51,380 bases of DNA from an uncultured Clostridia bacterium (lineage in GTDB: Bacteria > Bacillota > Clostridia > UBA1212 > SIG427): assembly GCA_945965275.1 (NCBI GenBank), contig CAMFNB010000006.1, positions 1-51,380 of the forward strand. Reading direction: 5' to 3'. Numbering within the stretch: position 1 is the stretch's first letter; the number at the start of each line of letters is the position of its first letter. A model generated the notes under the pieces. It saw nothing but the letters and a program-made list of their open reading frames with translations, did not search any database and was not told where the DNA came from. The translations under genes and the position numbers were made by a program. Positions 32,839 to 41,449 of the stretch are shown one piece after another.

Positions 32839-35148
32839 TTATTTGTCGTTCTCTCTGATTACTTTTCTTTGAATCTTTCCGCTGATTGTCTTCGGGAGTT
32901 CTGTTACAAACTCAACAATTCTCGGATACTTGTAAGGAGCTGTCTTTTCCTTAACATATGTCTGAATTTCTTTCTTGAGTTCATCATTTCCTTCTTTGCC
33001 TTTTACAAGAACAATTGTTGCCTTAACAACCTGGCCACGAATCGGGTCCGGAACAGGAGTGATTGCACATTCAAGAACATAAGGAAGTTCCATGATAACA
33101 CTCTCGATTTCGAAAGGTCCGATTCTGTATCCTGAAGACTTGATAACATCGTCTACTCGTCCTACATACCAATAGTAACCGTTCTCATCTTTCCAAGCAG
33201 TGTCGCCTGTATGATAGATATCGTCATGCCAGGCTTCTTTTGTCTTCTCTTCGTCGCCATAATATCCTTTAAATAATCCGCAAGGAATGTTCTTGTCTGT
33301 ATGGATTACGATTTCACCTGTTTCACCGATTGGAACAGATTTGCCGTTCTCATCAACAATATCCACATCGTAAAGAGGGTTCGGTACACCCATTGAGCCC
33401 GGTTTAGGAGTTGTGCCTACAGGGTTATATATTGCAAGTGTTGTTTCTGTCTGACCGAAACCTTCCATAAGTTTGATGCCTGTGTGGTTTAGGAACTGCT
33501 GATATACCTCAGGGTTAAGCGCCTCACCTGCAACACATGCGTAGTCAAGAGATGAAAGATCATATTTGCTCAGGTCTTCCTTAACAAAGAATCTGTACAT
33601 TGTCGGCGGTGCGCAGAATGTCGTGATGTTGTATTTAGCAAACATCGGTAAAATATCATCAGCGCTGAACTTATCAAAGTCATATGTAAATACAGGAGCC
33701 TCGCAAAGCCACTGACCATAAATCTTACCCCAAAGAGCTTTACCCCAACCTGTATCGGAGATTGCAAAGTGAAGTCCGTCAGGATTTACATTGTGCCAGA
33801 ACTTAGCTGTTGTAAAGTGTCCCAAAGGATATTTGTGGCTGTGAGCGGCAATCTTCGGATAACCTGTTGTACCTGATGAGAAGAACATTACGCAGATGTC
33901 ATCGCCGAATGCACCCTCCTCTGCAGAAGGTCTCGGGAACTGGCAGCTGCACTCAGCGTATTCCTTGTTGAAGTCATTCCATCCCTCTCTCGGCTGACCA
34001 ACAATGATTTTTTTAAGAGGCTGATCGTAACCTGCCTCAGCTTTTTCAACCTCACCCGGAACTACGCCGTCCGATGTTGCCACAATTGCCGAAACACCTG
34101 CTGACTTAAATCTGTAAATATAGTCATGCTCTTTAAGGAGGTTAGTTGCCGGAATTGCAATCGCACCTAATTTGTGAAGCGCAAGAATTGAATACCAGAA
34201 CTGGTAATGTCTCTTAAGAACAAGCATTACCCTGTCACCCTTCTTGATTCCGAGGCTTCTGAAATAGTTTGCTGCTCTTGAAGACTCTTCTGACATTTGT
34301 TTGAAGTTGATATCTTTTTCTTTTTTATCATTTGATACCCAAAGCATTGCTCTCTTGTCAGGGCACTTCTTTGCAAGGGCGTCAACAACATCAAATGCAA
34401 AGTTAAACTTGTCTGCATTCTTAAATGAAATCTTTTTAAGAACACCATTCTCATCAATTTCGGTATCTACCCAATCAGCGAATACACCGTCATTTATATA
34501 TACTCTCTTATATACCTCTGAAAAGTCTCTTTCCTTAAGAGCCGGTTTAACTTCTTCATCGGGATATTCGTATGCTTTAAACTCAGGATGGAATACAACT
34601 GCAATGAATTCACAGTCCTCTCCGCCCGTTGCAATCATACCGTGTGGGCTTGAGCTGTTATAGTAAACTGAATCGCCCGGATTGAGAACTTCGTCGTGTC
34701 CGTCAATCTGAACTTTAAGTTGTCCTTTAATAACTACATCAAACTCCTGTCCTTCATGGGAGCTGAGCTTGATAGGCTGAGTCTGCTGTTCCTCTGAATA
34801 CGGGGCAACAACTCTGAATGGCTCTGCCTGCTTGTCCTTAAATAAAGGTGCAAGATTGTTGTAAGAGAAACCTTTTCTTCGTGTAATAGGGAGACCACCG
34901 CCCATTCGTGTTACCGAATAAGATGCAAGTGTAGGACTTGAACCTTTTAAAATATCTGTTACGTCCACTCCGAAGTTCTGTGCACATTTGTAAATGAACG
35001 TAAATGAGAAATCCATTTTACCGTCTTCCAATGCTACATAATCTTCAGTTGAAACACCGGTTCTCTTGGCCATGTCTTCAACAGATATTTCCTTGATTTC
35101 TCTTAAGGTTCTAATTCGTTCTCCAACCTCTTTCAACATATCATTCAT
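32839..35148 (-). CDS. XRE HTH - cupin - AMP-dependent acyl-CoA synthetase fusion
   Basis: A single 769-residue ORF with three parts. Residues 7-67 form an XRE-type helix-turn-helix (VGERIRTLREIKEISVEDMA). Residues about 120-190 form a cupin_2 fold (SSHEGQEFDVVIKG, SPHGMIATGG). Residues about 245-769 form an acyl-CoA synthetase of the medium-chain type: FFSSGTTGYPK at 422-432, GFGQTET at 563-569, TGDT at 647-650, SSGYRIGP at 671-678 and the adenylation Lys758 in SGKIQRK. XRE-cupin proteins are normally stand-alone regulators, so the enzyme may sense or report an acid through its own DNA-binding part (inference). Its ATG overlaps the glycosyltransferase stop by one base. Confidence 0.93.
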   Translation of the reverse strand: MNDMLKEVGERIRTLREIKEISVEDMAKRTGVSTEDYVALEDGKMDFSFTFIYKCAQNFGVDVTDILKGSSPTLASYSVTRMGGGLPITRRKGFSYNNLAPLFKDKQAEPFRVVAPYSEEQQTQPIKLSSHEGQEFDVVIKGQLKVQIDGHDEVLNPGDSVYYNSSSPHGMIATGGEDCEFIAVVFHPEFKAYEYPDEEVKPALKERDFSEVYKRVYINDGVFADWVDTEIDENGVLKKISFKNADKFNFAFDVVDALAKKCPDKRAMLWVSNDKKEKDINFKQMSEESSRAANYFRSLGIKKGDRVMLVLKRHYQFWYSILALHKLGAIAIPATNLLKEHDYIYRFKSAGVSAIVATSDGVVPGEVEKAEAGYDQPLKKIIVGQPREGWNDFNKEYAECSCQFPRPSAEEGAFGDDICVMFFSSGTTGYPKIAAHSHKYPLGHFTTAKFWHNVNPDGLHFAISDTGWGKALWGKIYGQWLCEAPVFTYDFDKFSADDILPMFAKYNITTFCAPPTMYRFFVKEDLSKYDLSSLDYACVAGEALNPEVYQQFLNHTGIKLMEGFGQTETTLAIYNPVGTTPKPGSMGVPNPLYDVDIVDENGKSVPIGETGEIVIHTDKNIPCGLFKGYYGDEEKTKEAWHDDIYHTGDTAWKDENGYYWYVGRVDDVIKSSGYRIGPFEIESVIMELPYVLECAITPVPDPIRGQVVKATIVLVKGKEGNDELKKEIQTYVKEKTAPYKYPRIVEFVTELPKTISGKIQRKVIRENDK

Positions 35149-36173
35149 CAGTCAATTTCCTCCTTTTCTTCCGTTTTGCTGTCTTTTGACTTTTTGAATT
35201 TGGGAAGTGCAAATATTCCCTTTATGCTACCGAATCCATAGGTCGTATGGAATGTCGGGAACAATCTCATTAATAACCAGAATTCCTTAGTTGATGCTGC
35301 AAGTTTCTTGGAGAAGAAAGCATCCAGTCCGAAATACAGAAGAAGCTCAAGACCGAGTGCAATCCAAATCGGCCACCAGAGTATTCCGAGCAGAAGGAGT
35401 AATACTATGGATAAATCAAAAATCAATGGGATAAAATGTCTTAAACTCATTGCGCCACCGCAAAGCTTCGTGGTAATTATGTTCCACTTTCCGTTTGCAA
35501 GGGCCATATTGACTATATCTTTAATACTGTCTCTGCAGTGATATGTAAGATGAATGTCATTTGCGAGATAGATTTTTCCGCCGTTTTTGCGAATACGGTA
35601 ATTCATCTCGTTGTCCTGATTTCGGATAAGTCTTTCATCATATCCGCCCCATCTGTCAAAAACCTCTCTTCTGAAGGCTCCGAAGGGAACAGTGTCAACA
35701 TATCCGCTTTCACCGTTGGTTCTGAACTGTGAGTCGCCAACACCAAAAGGAGATGAGAGCATCTTGGCAATTGCCTGTCCTACCTCTCCCTCTGCAACGG
35801 TTTCAGCTACGCCGCCTACATTCTCCGCACTGGTGAAATCCAGATAGTATACGCATTTTGAAATATAATCCTTTGCGTAGTCAGAATGTGCATCAAGTCT
35901 GATAATGTATTTTCCTTTTGCAGCCTCTATACCGATATTCATGGCACAAGGTACAATTTTTTTTGCATTCTTAAGAATACGAATGAAGCTCAGCTTACTC
36001 TTGTAGTATTCAAGAATTTCCATTGTTCTGTCTGTTGACATTCCGTCTACAAAAATCCATTCCATCTTGGATCTCGGATAGTCCTGTTTGAGCAAAGACT
36101 GAATACAGTCATCAATATAGTTTTCTTCGTTATATAGCGGCATTACAACTGAAACGATTATCTGATTATCCAA
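35148..36173 (-). CDS. membrane glycosyltransferase family 2 (ExoA-like)
   Basis: A 341-residue GT-A enzyme. The start VSVVMPLYNEENYIDDCI and the DG motif WIFVDGMSTD near 40-50 are GT2; RLDAHSDYA near 94-102 carries the metal-binding Asp region, and QDNEMNYR near 186 replaces the usual acceptor ED motif. Two or three membrane segments lie at about 245-285. It resembles succinoglycan ExoA, but its product is unknown. The stop overlaps the acyl-CoA synthetase start (TGATG), so the two are coupled. Confidence 0.88.
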   Translation of the reverse strand: MDNQIIVSVVMPLYNEENYIDDCIQSLLKQDYPRSKMEWIFVDGMSTDRTMEILEYYKSKLSFIRILKNAKKIVPCAMNIGIEAAKGKYIIRLDAHSDYAKDYISKCVYYLDFTSAENVGGVAETVAEGEVGQAIAKMLSSPFGVGDSQFRTNGESGYVDTVPFGAFRREVFDRWGGYDERLIRNQDNEMNYRIRKNGGKIYLANDIHLTYHCRDSIKDIVNMALANGKWNIITTKLCGGAMSLRHFIPLIFDLSIVLLLLLGILWWPIWIALGLELLLYFGLDAFFSKKLAASTKEFWLLMRLFPTFHTTYGFGSIKGIFALPKFKKSKDSKTEEKEEID

Positions 36174-36200
36174 TTCTTTAATTCCTCTCTGTAAAAAATA

Positions 36201-36225
36201 AGGGGCACATTTTAAATGCGCCCCT
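36201..36225 (-). terminator. terminator of the acidic membrane-protein gene
   Basis: Minus-strand AGGGGCGCATTT pairs with AAATGTGCCCCT, followed by TATTTTTTA. Confidence 0.8.
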
Positions 36226-36242
36226 GAAAATCATACTAAAAA

Positions 36243-37556
36243 TCAGCTCTTCCTTGATTTACCAAAGAAACGCTCTCCTTTATTCGCTTTGTTAAATGAG
36301 TATAAATCGTCGATCTTCTTTGAGTCGACTTTAACCTTTCCTCTCTGTGGTACTGACGGTGTTGCGGCCGGTGTGAAACTCGGAATCTCGTCAATTTCGT
36401 CATCAGTATCCGGAACGGAACCGAAGATAATACTCGGTGCCGCTTTAGGAAGGTTAGCTTCTTCAAACTCATCGTCTTCAAAAAGGCTCTTTCTTGCTTC
36501 TGCTTCTGCTGTGGCAACTGTATCTTCAGTTGTCTCAGTGCCGATGTTTTCAAGAGCTGTTTTGAGGCTTGATTCTTCTTCCTCTCTGGCTTGAATTACA
36601 GGTGCAATTACTTCGTTTGCATCTTCGATTGCCTTCTCTTTTACTTCATTGTCGATGCCGGCGGCGGGAGTCAAAACAATTTCAATGTCTTTCTCGAGCG
36701 TCGGCTCAATAATGTTGATAGGTTCTTCTTTTTCCTCTGTCTCTGTTTTTTCTATACCCTGGGGTATGTTCGCCGTGATCTCAGGCGCATCAATAATTCG
36801 GATTTCCTCCGGTATTTTTTCTTCTGTGCCTATATTTTTAATCGCAGCATCATCTCGGTCCGCTTTTTCGTATCCAAGCGTACCGTTCATAAGTGAATCA
36901 AGGCTCAGCTGTTCAAAGCCTTCCTCGCTGCTCTCTTTTCCCTCAACTGTCTTCTCTTCGCTGCTCTGGCTTTGTGTCTCGCCTTCAGCTGTCTCTTCTG
37001 CTTCCTGTCTCTCAGACTCTTTATCGGTCTCTTCCTCTTCACTTTCAGCGGATGAGGATTCAGATTCTTCGGCCTTGTCAATCGCTCTGACAACAATCTC
37101 AGCGTCACCTTCGCCAGCTTCTTCGAGAGTTTCTTCATCAGTTTGTTCATCAGCTTTTTCCTCTGTTTCTGAATAATCTTCCACAGCACCGACCATAACG
37201 GCAGTCTCAATGTCATCACTTTCCGCAAATACGGCATCTGCACCGGCGGCCAGGTCATCTGAAACACCTTTCATTTCAGATTCTGCAGCTCTTTCAGGTA
37301 TGTCAAACTCGTCCGGATCAGCATCAGCTGTCTGGCCGTTCTTATATCTTGTATAAAGGTCGTCTTTTTTCTTGGTTTTGTCGAGAATGATTTCGATGAT
37401 TACACCGAAAACAAAATAGAGAATCACCAAAACAATCAAAGAAAGGAAGAAATTAAACTTAACAGTTACAGCCAAAGCAACAGACATAAGTATGAGAGTG
37501 ATTGCTGCAGGTAAGTTCTTTATGAGTATTTTCTTCAAATTGTTTTTCTTTTTCAT
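36243..37556 (-). CDS. uncharacterised acidic membrane protein
   Basis: A 437-residue protein without a recognisable enzyme domain. A basic N-terminus is followed by two adjacent membrane helices (about 15-33 and 35-58). Then comes a long, low-complexity region (about 80-400) very rich in Glu, Ser, Asp and Ala, and a short basic tail (KVDSKKIDDLYSFNKANKGERFFGKSRKS). It looks like a membrane-tethered disordered chain, possibly a scaffold. It is transcribed alone and ends at a terminator just before the glycosyltransferase gene. Confidence 0.75.
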   Translation of the reverse strand: MKKKNNLKKILIKNLPAAITLILMSVALAVTVKFNFFLSLIVLVILYFVFGVIIEIILDKTKKKDDLYTRYKNGQTADADPDEFDIPERAAESEMKGVSDDLAAGADAVFAESDDIETAVMVGAVEDYSETEEKADEQTDEETLEEAGEGDAEIVVRAIDKAEESESSSAESEEEETDKESERQEAEETAEGETQSQSSEEKTVEGKESSEEGFEQLSLDSLMNGTLGYEKADRDDAAIKNIGTEEKIPEEIRIIDAPEITANIPQGIEKTETEEKEEPINIIEPTLEKDIEIVLTPAAGIDNEVKEKAIEDANEVIAPVIQAREEEESSLKTALENIGTETTEDTVATAEAEARKSLFEDDEFEEANLPKAAPSIIFGSVPDTDDEIDEIPSFTPAATPSVPQRGKVKVDSKKIDDLYSFNKANKGERFFGKSRKS

Positions 37557-37581
37557 ATGTAATATAACTCCGTTGCAGGTG

Positions 37582-37611
37582 ATTATACCATTTTATAATA
37601 ATACAAGTCAA
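37582..37611 (-). promoter_or_regulatory. promoter of the acidic membrane-protein gene
   Basis: Minus-strand TTGACT (37611-37606), an 18-base spacer and an extended -10 TGGTATAAT (37587-37582). It overlaps the last codon of the pseudouridine synthase gene. Confidence 0.7.
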
Positions 37612-38327
37612 TTTTGAGAGCCCATCAGGTCCTTGAAGTCTCTCTCCTTCATATATCTCCATGCACCCGTTTTAAGGTCGCCAAGCTCCAATCCGCCGAT
37701 TTTAACCCTCTTGAGTTTGATGACTCTGTGGTTAATTGCTTCAAGCATTCTCCTTACCTGTCGGTTTCTTCCTTCTTTTATGGACACCTCAACAATTGCA
37801 TTTTTGCCTTTGTAACCCACAACCTCAAGTACAGCAGGTTCCGTTTTACCGTCTTCAAGTTCAATACCCCTGGCAAAGTCTTCGACATTTTTCTCATTGG
37901 GAGTACCTTTTACAACCGCACGATATGTTTTCCAAATCTCATACGAAGGATGAGTAAGGCTCTGCATGAATTCTCCGTCATTTGTGAGAAGCAGCAAACC
38001 GGTCGTGTCGTAGTCGAGTCTTCCAACCGGAAAAATTCTCTCCTCTATGCCTTCTATGAGATCAACAACACAGGGTCTTTCTCTGTCATCAGATACCGCA
38101 CAGATATATCCCTCCGGTTTGTTGAGCATGATATACACCTTTTTGCCTTCGGGTTTAATCGGTTTTCCGTCAAGCATCACCTTGTCCTTAGGCGTAACTT
38201 TTACGCCCTGTTCCGTGACAATCTGACCGTTTACTGACACTCTGCCTTCTTCTATGAGTTTCTCTGCGGCACGTCTTGATGCCACACCGCATGACGCTAT
38301 GTATTTTTGAAGTCTTACCGGTTCCAT
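37608..38327 (-). CDS. rluB: pseudouridine synthase, RluB type
   Basis: A 239-residue enzyme with an S4 domain (MEPVRLQKYIASCGVASRRAAEKLIEEG), catalytic GRLDYDTTGLLLLTNDG and RQVRRMLEAINH. RluB makes pseudouridine 2605 in 23S rRNA. It follows UPF0210 by 19 bases and lacks a strong ribosome site, so it probably belongs to that transcript. Confidence 0.92.
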   Translation of the reverse strand: MEPVRLQKYIASCGVASRRAAEKLIEEGRVSVNGQIVTEQGVKVTPKDKVMLDGKPIKPEGKKVYIMLNKPEGYICAVSDDRERPCVVDLIEGIEERIFPVGRLDYDTTGLLLLTNDGEFMQSLTHPSYEIWKTYRAVVKGTPNEKNVEDFARGIELEDGKTEPAVLEVVGYKGKNAIVEVSIKEGRNRQVRRMLEAINHRVIKLKRVKIGGLELGDLKTGAWRYMKERDFKDLMGSQN

Positions 38328-38346
38328 TTATTCTCTGTAAAAATCC

Positions 38347-39702
38347 TCAGTTTCTCAGGCTGTGAATAGGAGCCGGAATTCTTCCGCCTCTTGCCACAAA
38401 GTCCTCACTTGAGCACTCGTTTACCTTCATAACAGGGCCTGAGCCAAGGAGTCCGCCGAATTCAACCATGTCTCCCACATCCTTTCCGGGAGCAGGAATG
38501 ATTCTTACGGCTGTTGTTTTGTTGTTAATTACGCCTATTGCTGCCTCGTCTGCAATGATTGCGGAAATTGTTGAAGCCGGCGTTTTACCCGGCACTACAA
38601 TCATGTCGAGTCCTACCGAACATACGCATGTCATCGCTTCAAGCTTCTCGATTGAGAGGCTTCCTGCCTGAACAGCTGCAATCATTCCCTCATCTTCACT
38701 TACAGGAATGAATGCACCTGAAAGTCCGCCGACTGAAGACGAAGCCATTACTCCGCCTTTCTTAACGGCATCATTCAAAAGTGCAAGAGCAGCAGTAGTA
38801 CCATGTGCTCCGCATCTTTCAAGTCCCATTTCTTCGAGAATTCTGGCAACACTGTCGCCCACTGCCGGAGTCGGGGCAAGTGAAAGGTCAACAATACCGA
38901 ACTGGGCATTGAGTCTTTCTGCTGCTTCCTGTGCAACAAGCTGTCCCATACGTGTAACCTTAAATGCTGTTTTCTTGATTGTTTCGGCAACAACGTTGAA
39001 GCTTTCGCCCTTAACCTTTTCAAGAGCACATTTTACAACACCGGGGCCGCTTACACCTACGTTGATGACAACCTCAGGCTCACCCACACCATGGAATGCA
39101 CCTGCCATAAACGGGTTATCTTCCGGAGCATTTGCAAACACAACAAGTCTTGCGCAGCTCATACCTTCATCGGATGTCTCCGCAGCTTCTTTAATCACTT
39201 TGCCCAGCTGAGCAACCGCATCCATGTTGATACCGGCTTTTGTTGTTCCCACATTTACACTTGAGCAAACCTTTGTTGTTGCTTTAAGAGCCTTAGGTAT
39301 TGATGAGATGAGTGTTCTGTCTGCATCGGTATATCCCTTGTGAACAAGAGCTGAAAATCCGCCGATGAAGTTTACTCCTATTGTGTCCGCACATTTTTCA
39401 AGTGTTTCTGCAATTTTTACAGCATCATCAACTGTTCCGTTTCCCAGTATAAGAGAAACAGGAGTAACAGATACTCTTTTGTTAACAATCGGAATACCGA
39501 GATCTTTCTCGATTCCTTCACATACCGACACGAGATTACCTGCCTTGTCGCAGATTTTTTTGTATACATTCTCGCAGGTTGCATCAATGTCTGCTCCGAT
39601 ACAGTCAAGCAATGAAATTCCCATTGTAACTGTTCTTATGTCAAGATGCTCCTCCTGGATCATCTTTACTGTTTCAATTATTTTTTCAGATGATAAAACC
39701 AC
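38347..39702 (-). CDS. UPF0210/DUF711 (PFL) family protein
   Basis: A 451-residue protein with the family opening [20 protein letters not shown] and inner motifs [23 protein letters not shown] and [21 protein letters not shown]. The function is not established. Starts with GTG at 39702: AAGGAG lies six bases before it and the family begins there. It follows the ACT-domain gene by 17 bases, a pairing (UPF0237 + UPF0210) seen across many bacteria. Confidence 0.92.
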   Translation of the reverse strand: MVLSSEKIIETVKMIQEEHLDIRTVTMGISLLDCIGADIDATCENVYKKICDKAGNLVSVCEGIEKDLGIPIVNKRVSVTPVSLILGNGTVDDAVKIAETLEKCADTIGVNFIGGFSALVHKGYTDADRTLISSIPKALKATTKVCSSVNVGTTKAGINMDAVAQLGKVIKEAAETSDEGMSCARLVVFANAPEDNPFMAGAFHGVGEPEVVINVGVSGPGVVKCALEKVKGESFNVVAETIKKTAFKVTRMGQLVAQEAAERLNAQFGIVDLSLAPTPAVGDSVARILEEMGLERCGAHGTTAALALLNDAVKKGGVMASSSVGGLSGAFIPVSEDEGMIAAVQAGSLSIEKLEAMTCVCSVGLDMIVVPGKTPASTISAIIADEAAIGVINNKTTAVRIIPAPGKDVGDMVEFGGLLGSGPVMKVNECSSEDFVARGGRIPAPIHSLRN

Positions 39703-39719
39703 GACGGACTCCTTAAATC

Positions 39720-39992
39720 TTAAATCTGATGCATTGAATCAAAAATCTGTTCATGCTGAAGCTGCATATTAAGGCCCATCTCTTTTCCGAGATTTGTCAT
39801 TTCGTCTGAAAGTTCAGCAAAAGGAATTGTTGATTTCTCAACGTCAACCAAAACAATCATTGTAAAAATATCCTGCATGATTGTCTGGCTGAGGTCTAAA
39901 ATGTTTACGTTCTTTTCAGCAAAAATATTGCTTACTTTGGCGATAATGCCCACTTTGTCTTTACCGATAACCGTAAGTACTGCTTTTTCCAT
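39720..39992 (-). CDS. ACT-domain protein, UPF0237 family
   Basis: A 90-residue single ACT domain ([38 protein letters not shown]). ACT domains bind small metabolites, often amino acids; the ligand here is unknown. AGGAG lies before the ATG. It lies between the deacetylase-like gene and UPF0210 and likely regulates the latter (inference from conserved pairing). Confidence 0.92.
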   Translation of the reverse strand: MEKAVLTVIGKDKVGIIAKVSNIFAEKNVNILDLSQTIMQDIFTMIVLVDVEKSTIPFAELSDEMTNLGKEMGLNMQLQHEQIFDSMHQI

Positions 39993-40012
39993 TATTCTCT
40001 CCTGAATATATT

Positions 40013-40870
40013 TTACGGAAGTACCGCAAATGTGTATTTTTCCTGTGCTGCTTTTATGGCATCTTTAAGCACATTGCTGTTTCCCTCTGTTGCATAAATC
40101 GGAATATTGTATATTCCGCCTGCTTTGAGTGTTCCCGTCATGCTTCCCTTGAGACCGCTCAATCCGTTCTCCTGTGCATAGTTTACTGTCCAGAATACCG
40201 TTGACATTCCGCAACGCTTTGCAATTGCGAGGTCCCTTACCGAATACTTGCATCCGAAAGGTCTGAAATACTTCATTTTAATGTTTTCTTCGCCTACAAG
40301 CTGCTGAACTCTGTCCCGAATTGTATCAAGAATTCTGGCATACTCATCCACAGACTGGTTTGTCATATCAATCTGAACACTGCCTCTGTTTCCGAGTGCG
40401 TGTCCTTCATTTACTATCCTTCTGAGAACCGGAGCACATGAATCGTCTTCGATATATTCAGCTGAAATAAGGAAAGTTGCCTTAGCTCCGGTTTCCTTAA
40501 GAGCATCAAGAATCGCATTCATTGTATTGTCAGCATCTCCGCCGGAATATCCTGTTTCAAAAGTGAGGAATACAGCATCCTTATTGATTTCCGTACCGTC
40601 AAAAATTGCACCGTACTGCTTCATTTGATCGTATGAAGCTCTGTCGATTTCACCGTCTGAACCTGACCAGGTGTAAACCTTATTCGGCAGTTCAAGTATT
40701 TCCTCAGTTGTAATCTCAGGTGTTGCTTCGGGTTCCGCAGTTGTTTCTGCCGAACTTGTGTTGCTGTTGTTTGTCGGATTTGAATTTCCGCCGGTAAAAC
40801 TGCCTATCCAAATTACTGCAGTTACCAAAACAAGTAACACCACCAAAGATATAATCTGACTTTTTCTCAT
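40013..40870 (-). CDS. polysaccharide deacetylase-fold protein (PdaA-like) with lost metal site
   Basis: A 285-residue protein with an N-terminal membrane anchor (about 7-24), a Ser/Thr/Asn-rich linker and a NodB-homology domain. The fold is clear: FLTFETGYSGG, ALKETGAKATFLISAEYI, NEGHALGN, YFRPFGCKYS and TVFWTVNY. The catalytic set is degraded: the usual TFD becomes TFE105, the HxxxH pair becomes R162 and a non-His residue in NRGSVQID, and the last-motif His is missing in IPIYAT. I infer a catalytically dead wall-binding protein. It heads the run ACT - UPF0210 - rluB. Confidence 0.8.
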   Translation of the reverse strand: MRKSQIISLVVLLVLVTAVIWIGSFTGGNSNPTNNSNTSSAETTAEPEATPEITTEEILELPNKVYTWSGSDGEIDRASYDQMKQYGAIFDGTEINKDAVFLTFETGYSGGDADNTMNAILDALKETGAKATFLISAEYIEDDSCAPVLRRIVNEGHALGNRGSVQIDMTNQSVDEYARILDTIRDRVQQLVGEENIKMKYFRPFGCKYSVRDLAIAKRCGMSTVFWTVNYAQENGLSGLKGSMTGTLKAGGIYNIPIYATEGNSNVLKDAIKAAQEKYTFAVLP

Positions 40871-40910
40871 GAGAATATCTCCTTCAAAAAATTACATTAT
40901 ATATTTTAGG

Positions 40911-40940
40911 ATGATACCACAAAATACCCTGTAATGTAAA
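40911..40940 (-). promoter_or_regulatory. promoter of the deacetylase-like/ACT/UPF0210 run
   Basis: Minus-strand TTTACA (40940-40935), an 18-base spacer and an extended -10 TGGTATCAT (40916-40911). Confidence 0.6.
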
Positions 40941-40941
40941 G

Positions 40942-40968
40942 AAAAGCGCCAACCTCAGGGTCAGCGCG
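40942..40968 (-). terminator. terminator overlapping the end of the metal regulator gene
   Basis: Minus-strand GCGCTGACC pairs with GGTTGGCGC around CTGA, followed by TTTTCTTT. The regulator's stop codon lies within the stem. Confidence 0.75.
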
Positions 40969-41320
40969 TCTTGAGAAATTTCTTTATTGCTTCTACCGAT
41001 TCGGAGCTTATGTCATGCTCTATTTTACAGGCATCTTTAGAGGCCGTTTCGGGCGATACACCGATTTCCGTGAGGAATTTAGTCAGCAGCTTGTGATTGT
41101 CATAAACCCTCTCCGCCACCGCTTTTCCCTTTTCGGTCAAAAGTATGTTTCCGCTGTCTTCAACCGTAACATACTCATCCTTTCGAAGAAGGCTCAGTGC
41201 ACGGCTGACACTCGGCTTGGAAAAGCCCAGATACGCACCTATATCCACGGCACGAACAAGTTCCTGCTTTTCCTTCAGCACCAATATTGATTCCAAATAC
41301 ATTTCACCGGATTCCTGCAT
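40961..41320 (-). CDS. DtxR/MntR-family metal-dependent repressor
   Basis: A 119-residue winged-helix regulator without the SH3-like third domain. The N-terminus MQESGEMYLESILVL and the metal-site sequence DACKIEHDISSE are family hallmarks; the recognition helix is FSKPSVSRALSLL. It is divergent from feoAB, whose promoter has an 18-bp palindrome in its spacer, so I infer that it represses iron uptake when Fe2+ (or Mn2+) is ample. GGAGGA precedes the ATG. Confidence 0.92.
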   Translation of the reverse strand: MQESGEMYLESILVLKEKQELVRAVDIGAYLGFSKPSVSRALSLLRKDEYVTVEDSGNILLTEKGKAVAERVYDNHKLLTKFLTEIGVSPETASKDACKIEHDISSESVEAIKKFLKTR

Positions 41321-41342
41321 ACTTCCTCCGCTTTTTTAAAAA

Positions 41343-41371
41343 ATGTTAACACGGTAAAAATTCTTTTTCAA
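41343..41371 (-). promoter_or_regulatory. promoter of the metal regulator
   Basis: Minus-strand TTGAAA (41371-41366), a 17-base spacer and TAACAT (41348-41343). Confidence 0.55.
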
Positions 41372-41376
41372 GCATA

Positions 41377-41405
41377 TTGACAAGTTAGCATATGCTAACT
41401 ATAAT
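41377..41405 (+). promoter_or_regulatory. feo promoter
   Basis: TTGACA (41377-41382), a 17-base spacer and TATAAT (41400-41405): both hexamers match the consensus exactly. Confidence 0.88.
41383..41400. promoter_or_regulatory. 18-bp palindromic operator inside the feo promoter spacer
   Basis: AGTTAGCATATGCTAACT is a perfect palindrome that fills the space between -35 and -10. Its TTAGC...GCTAA half-sites resemble DtxR/MntR-family boxes. Confidence 0.8.
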
Positions 41406-41449
41406 GTAACAGAAGCAAAAATAAGGGCCCTGTGCTTCAGGAGGAAAAA

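Noticed and set aside
36289-37176. Long plus-strand Ser-rich ORFs opposite the acidic membrane protein
   Set aside because: They are the mirror of Glu/Ala/Ser-rich codons on the minus strand; no start signals.
41015-41339. Plus-strand ORFs opposite the metal regulator
   Set aside because: Antisense to a clear DtxR-family gene and without start signals.
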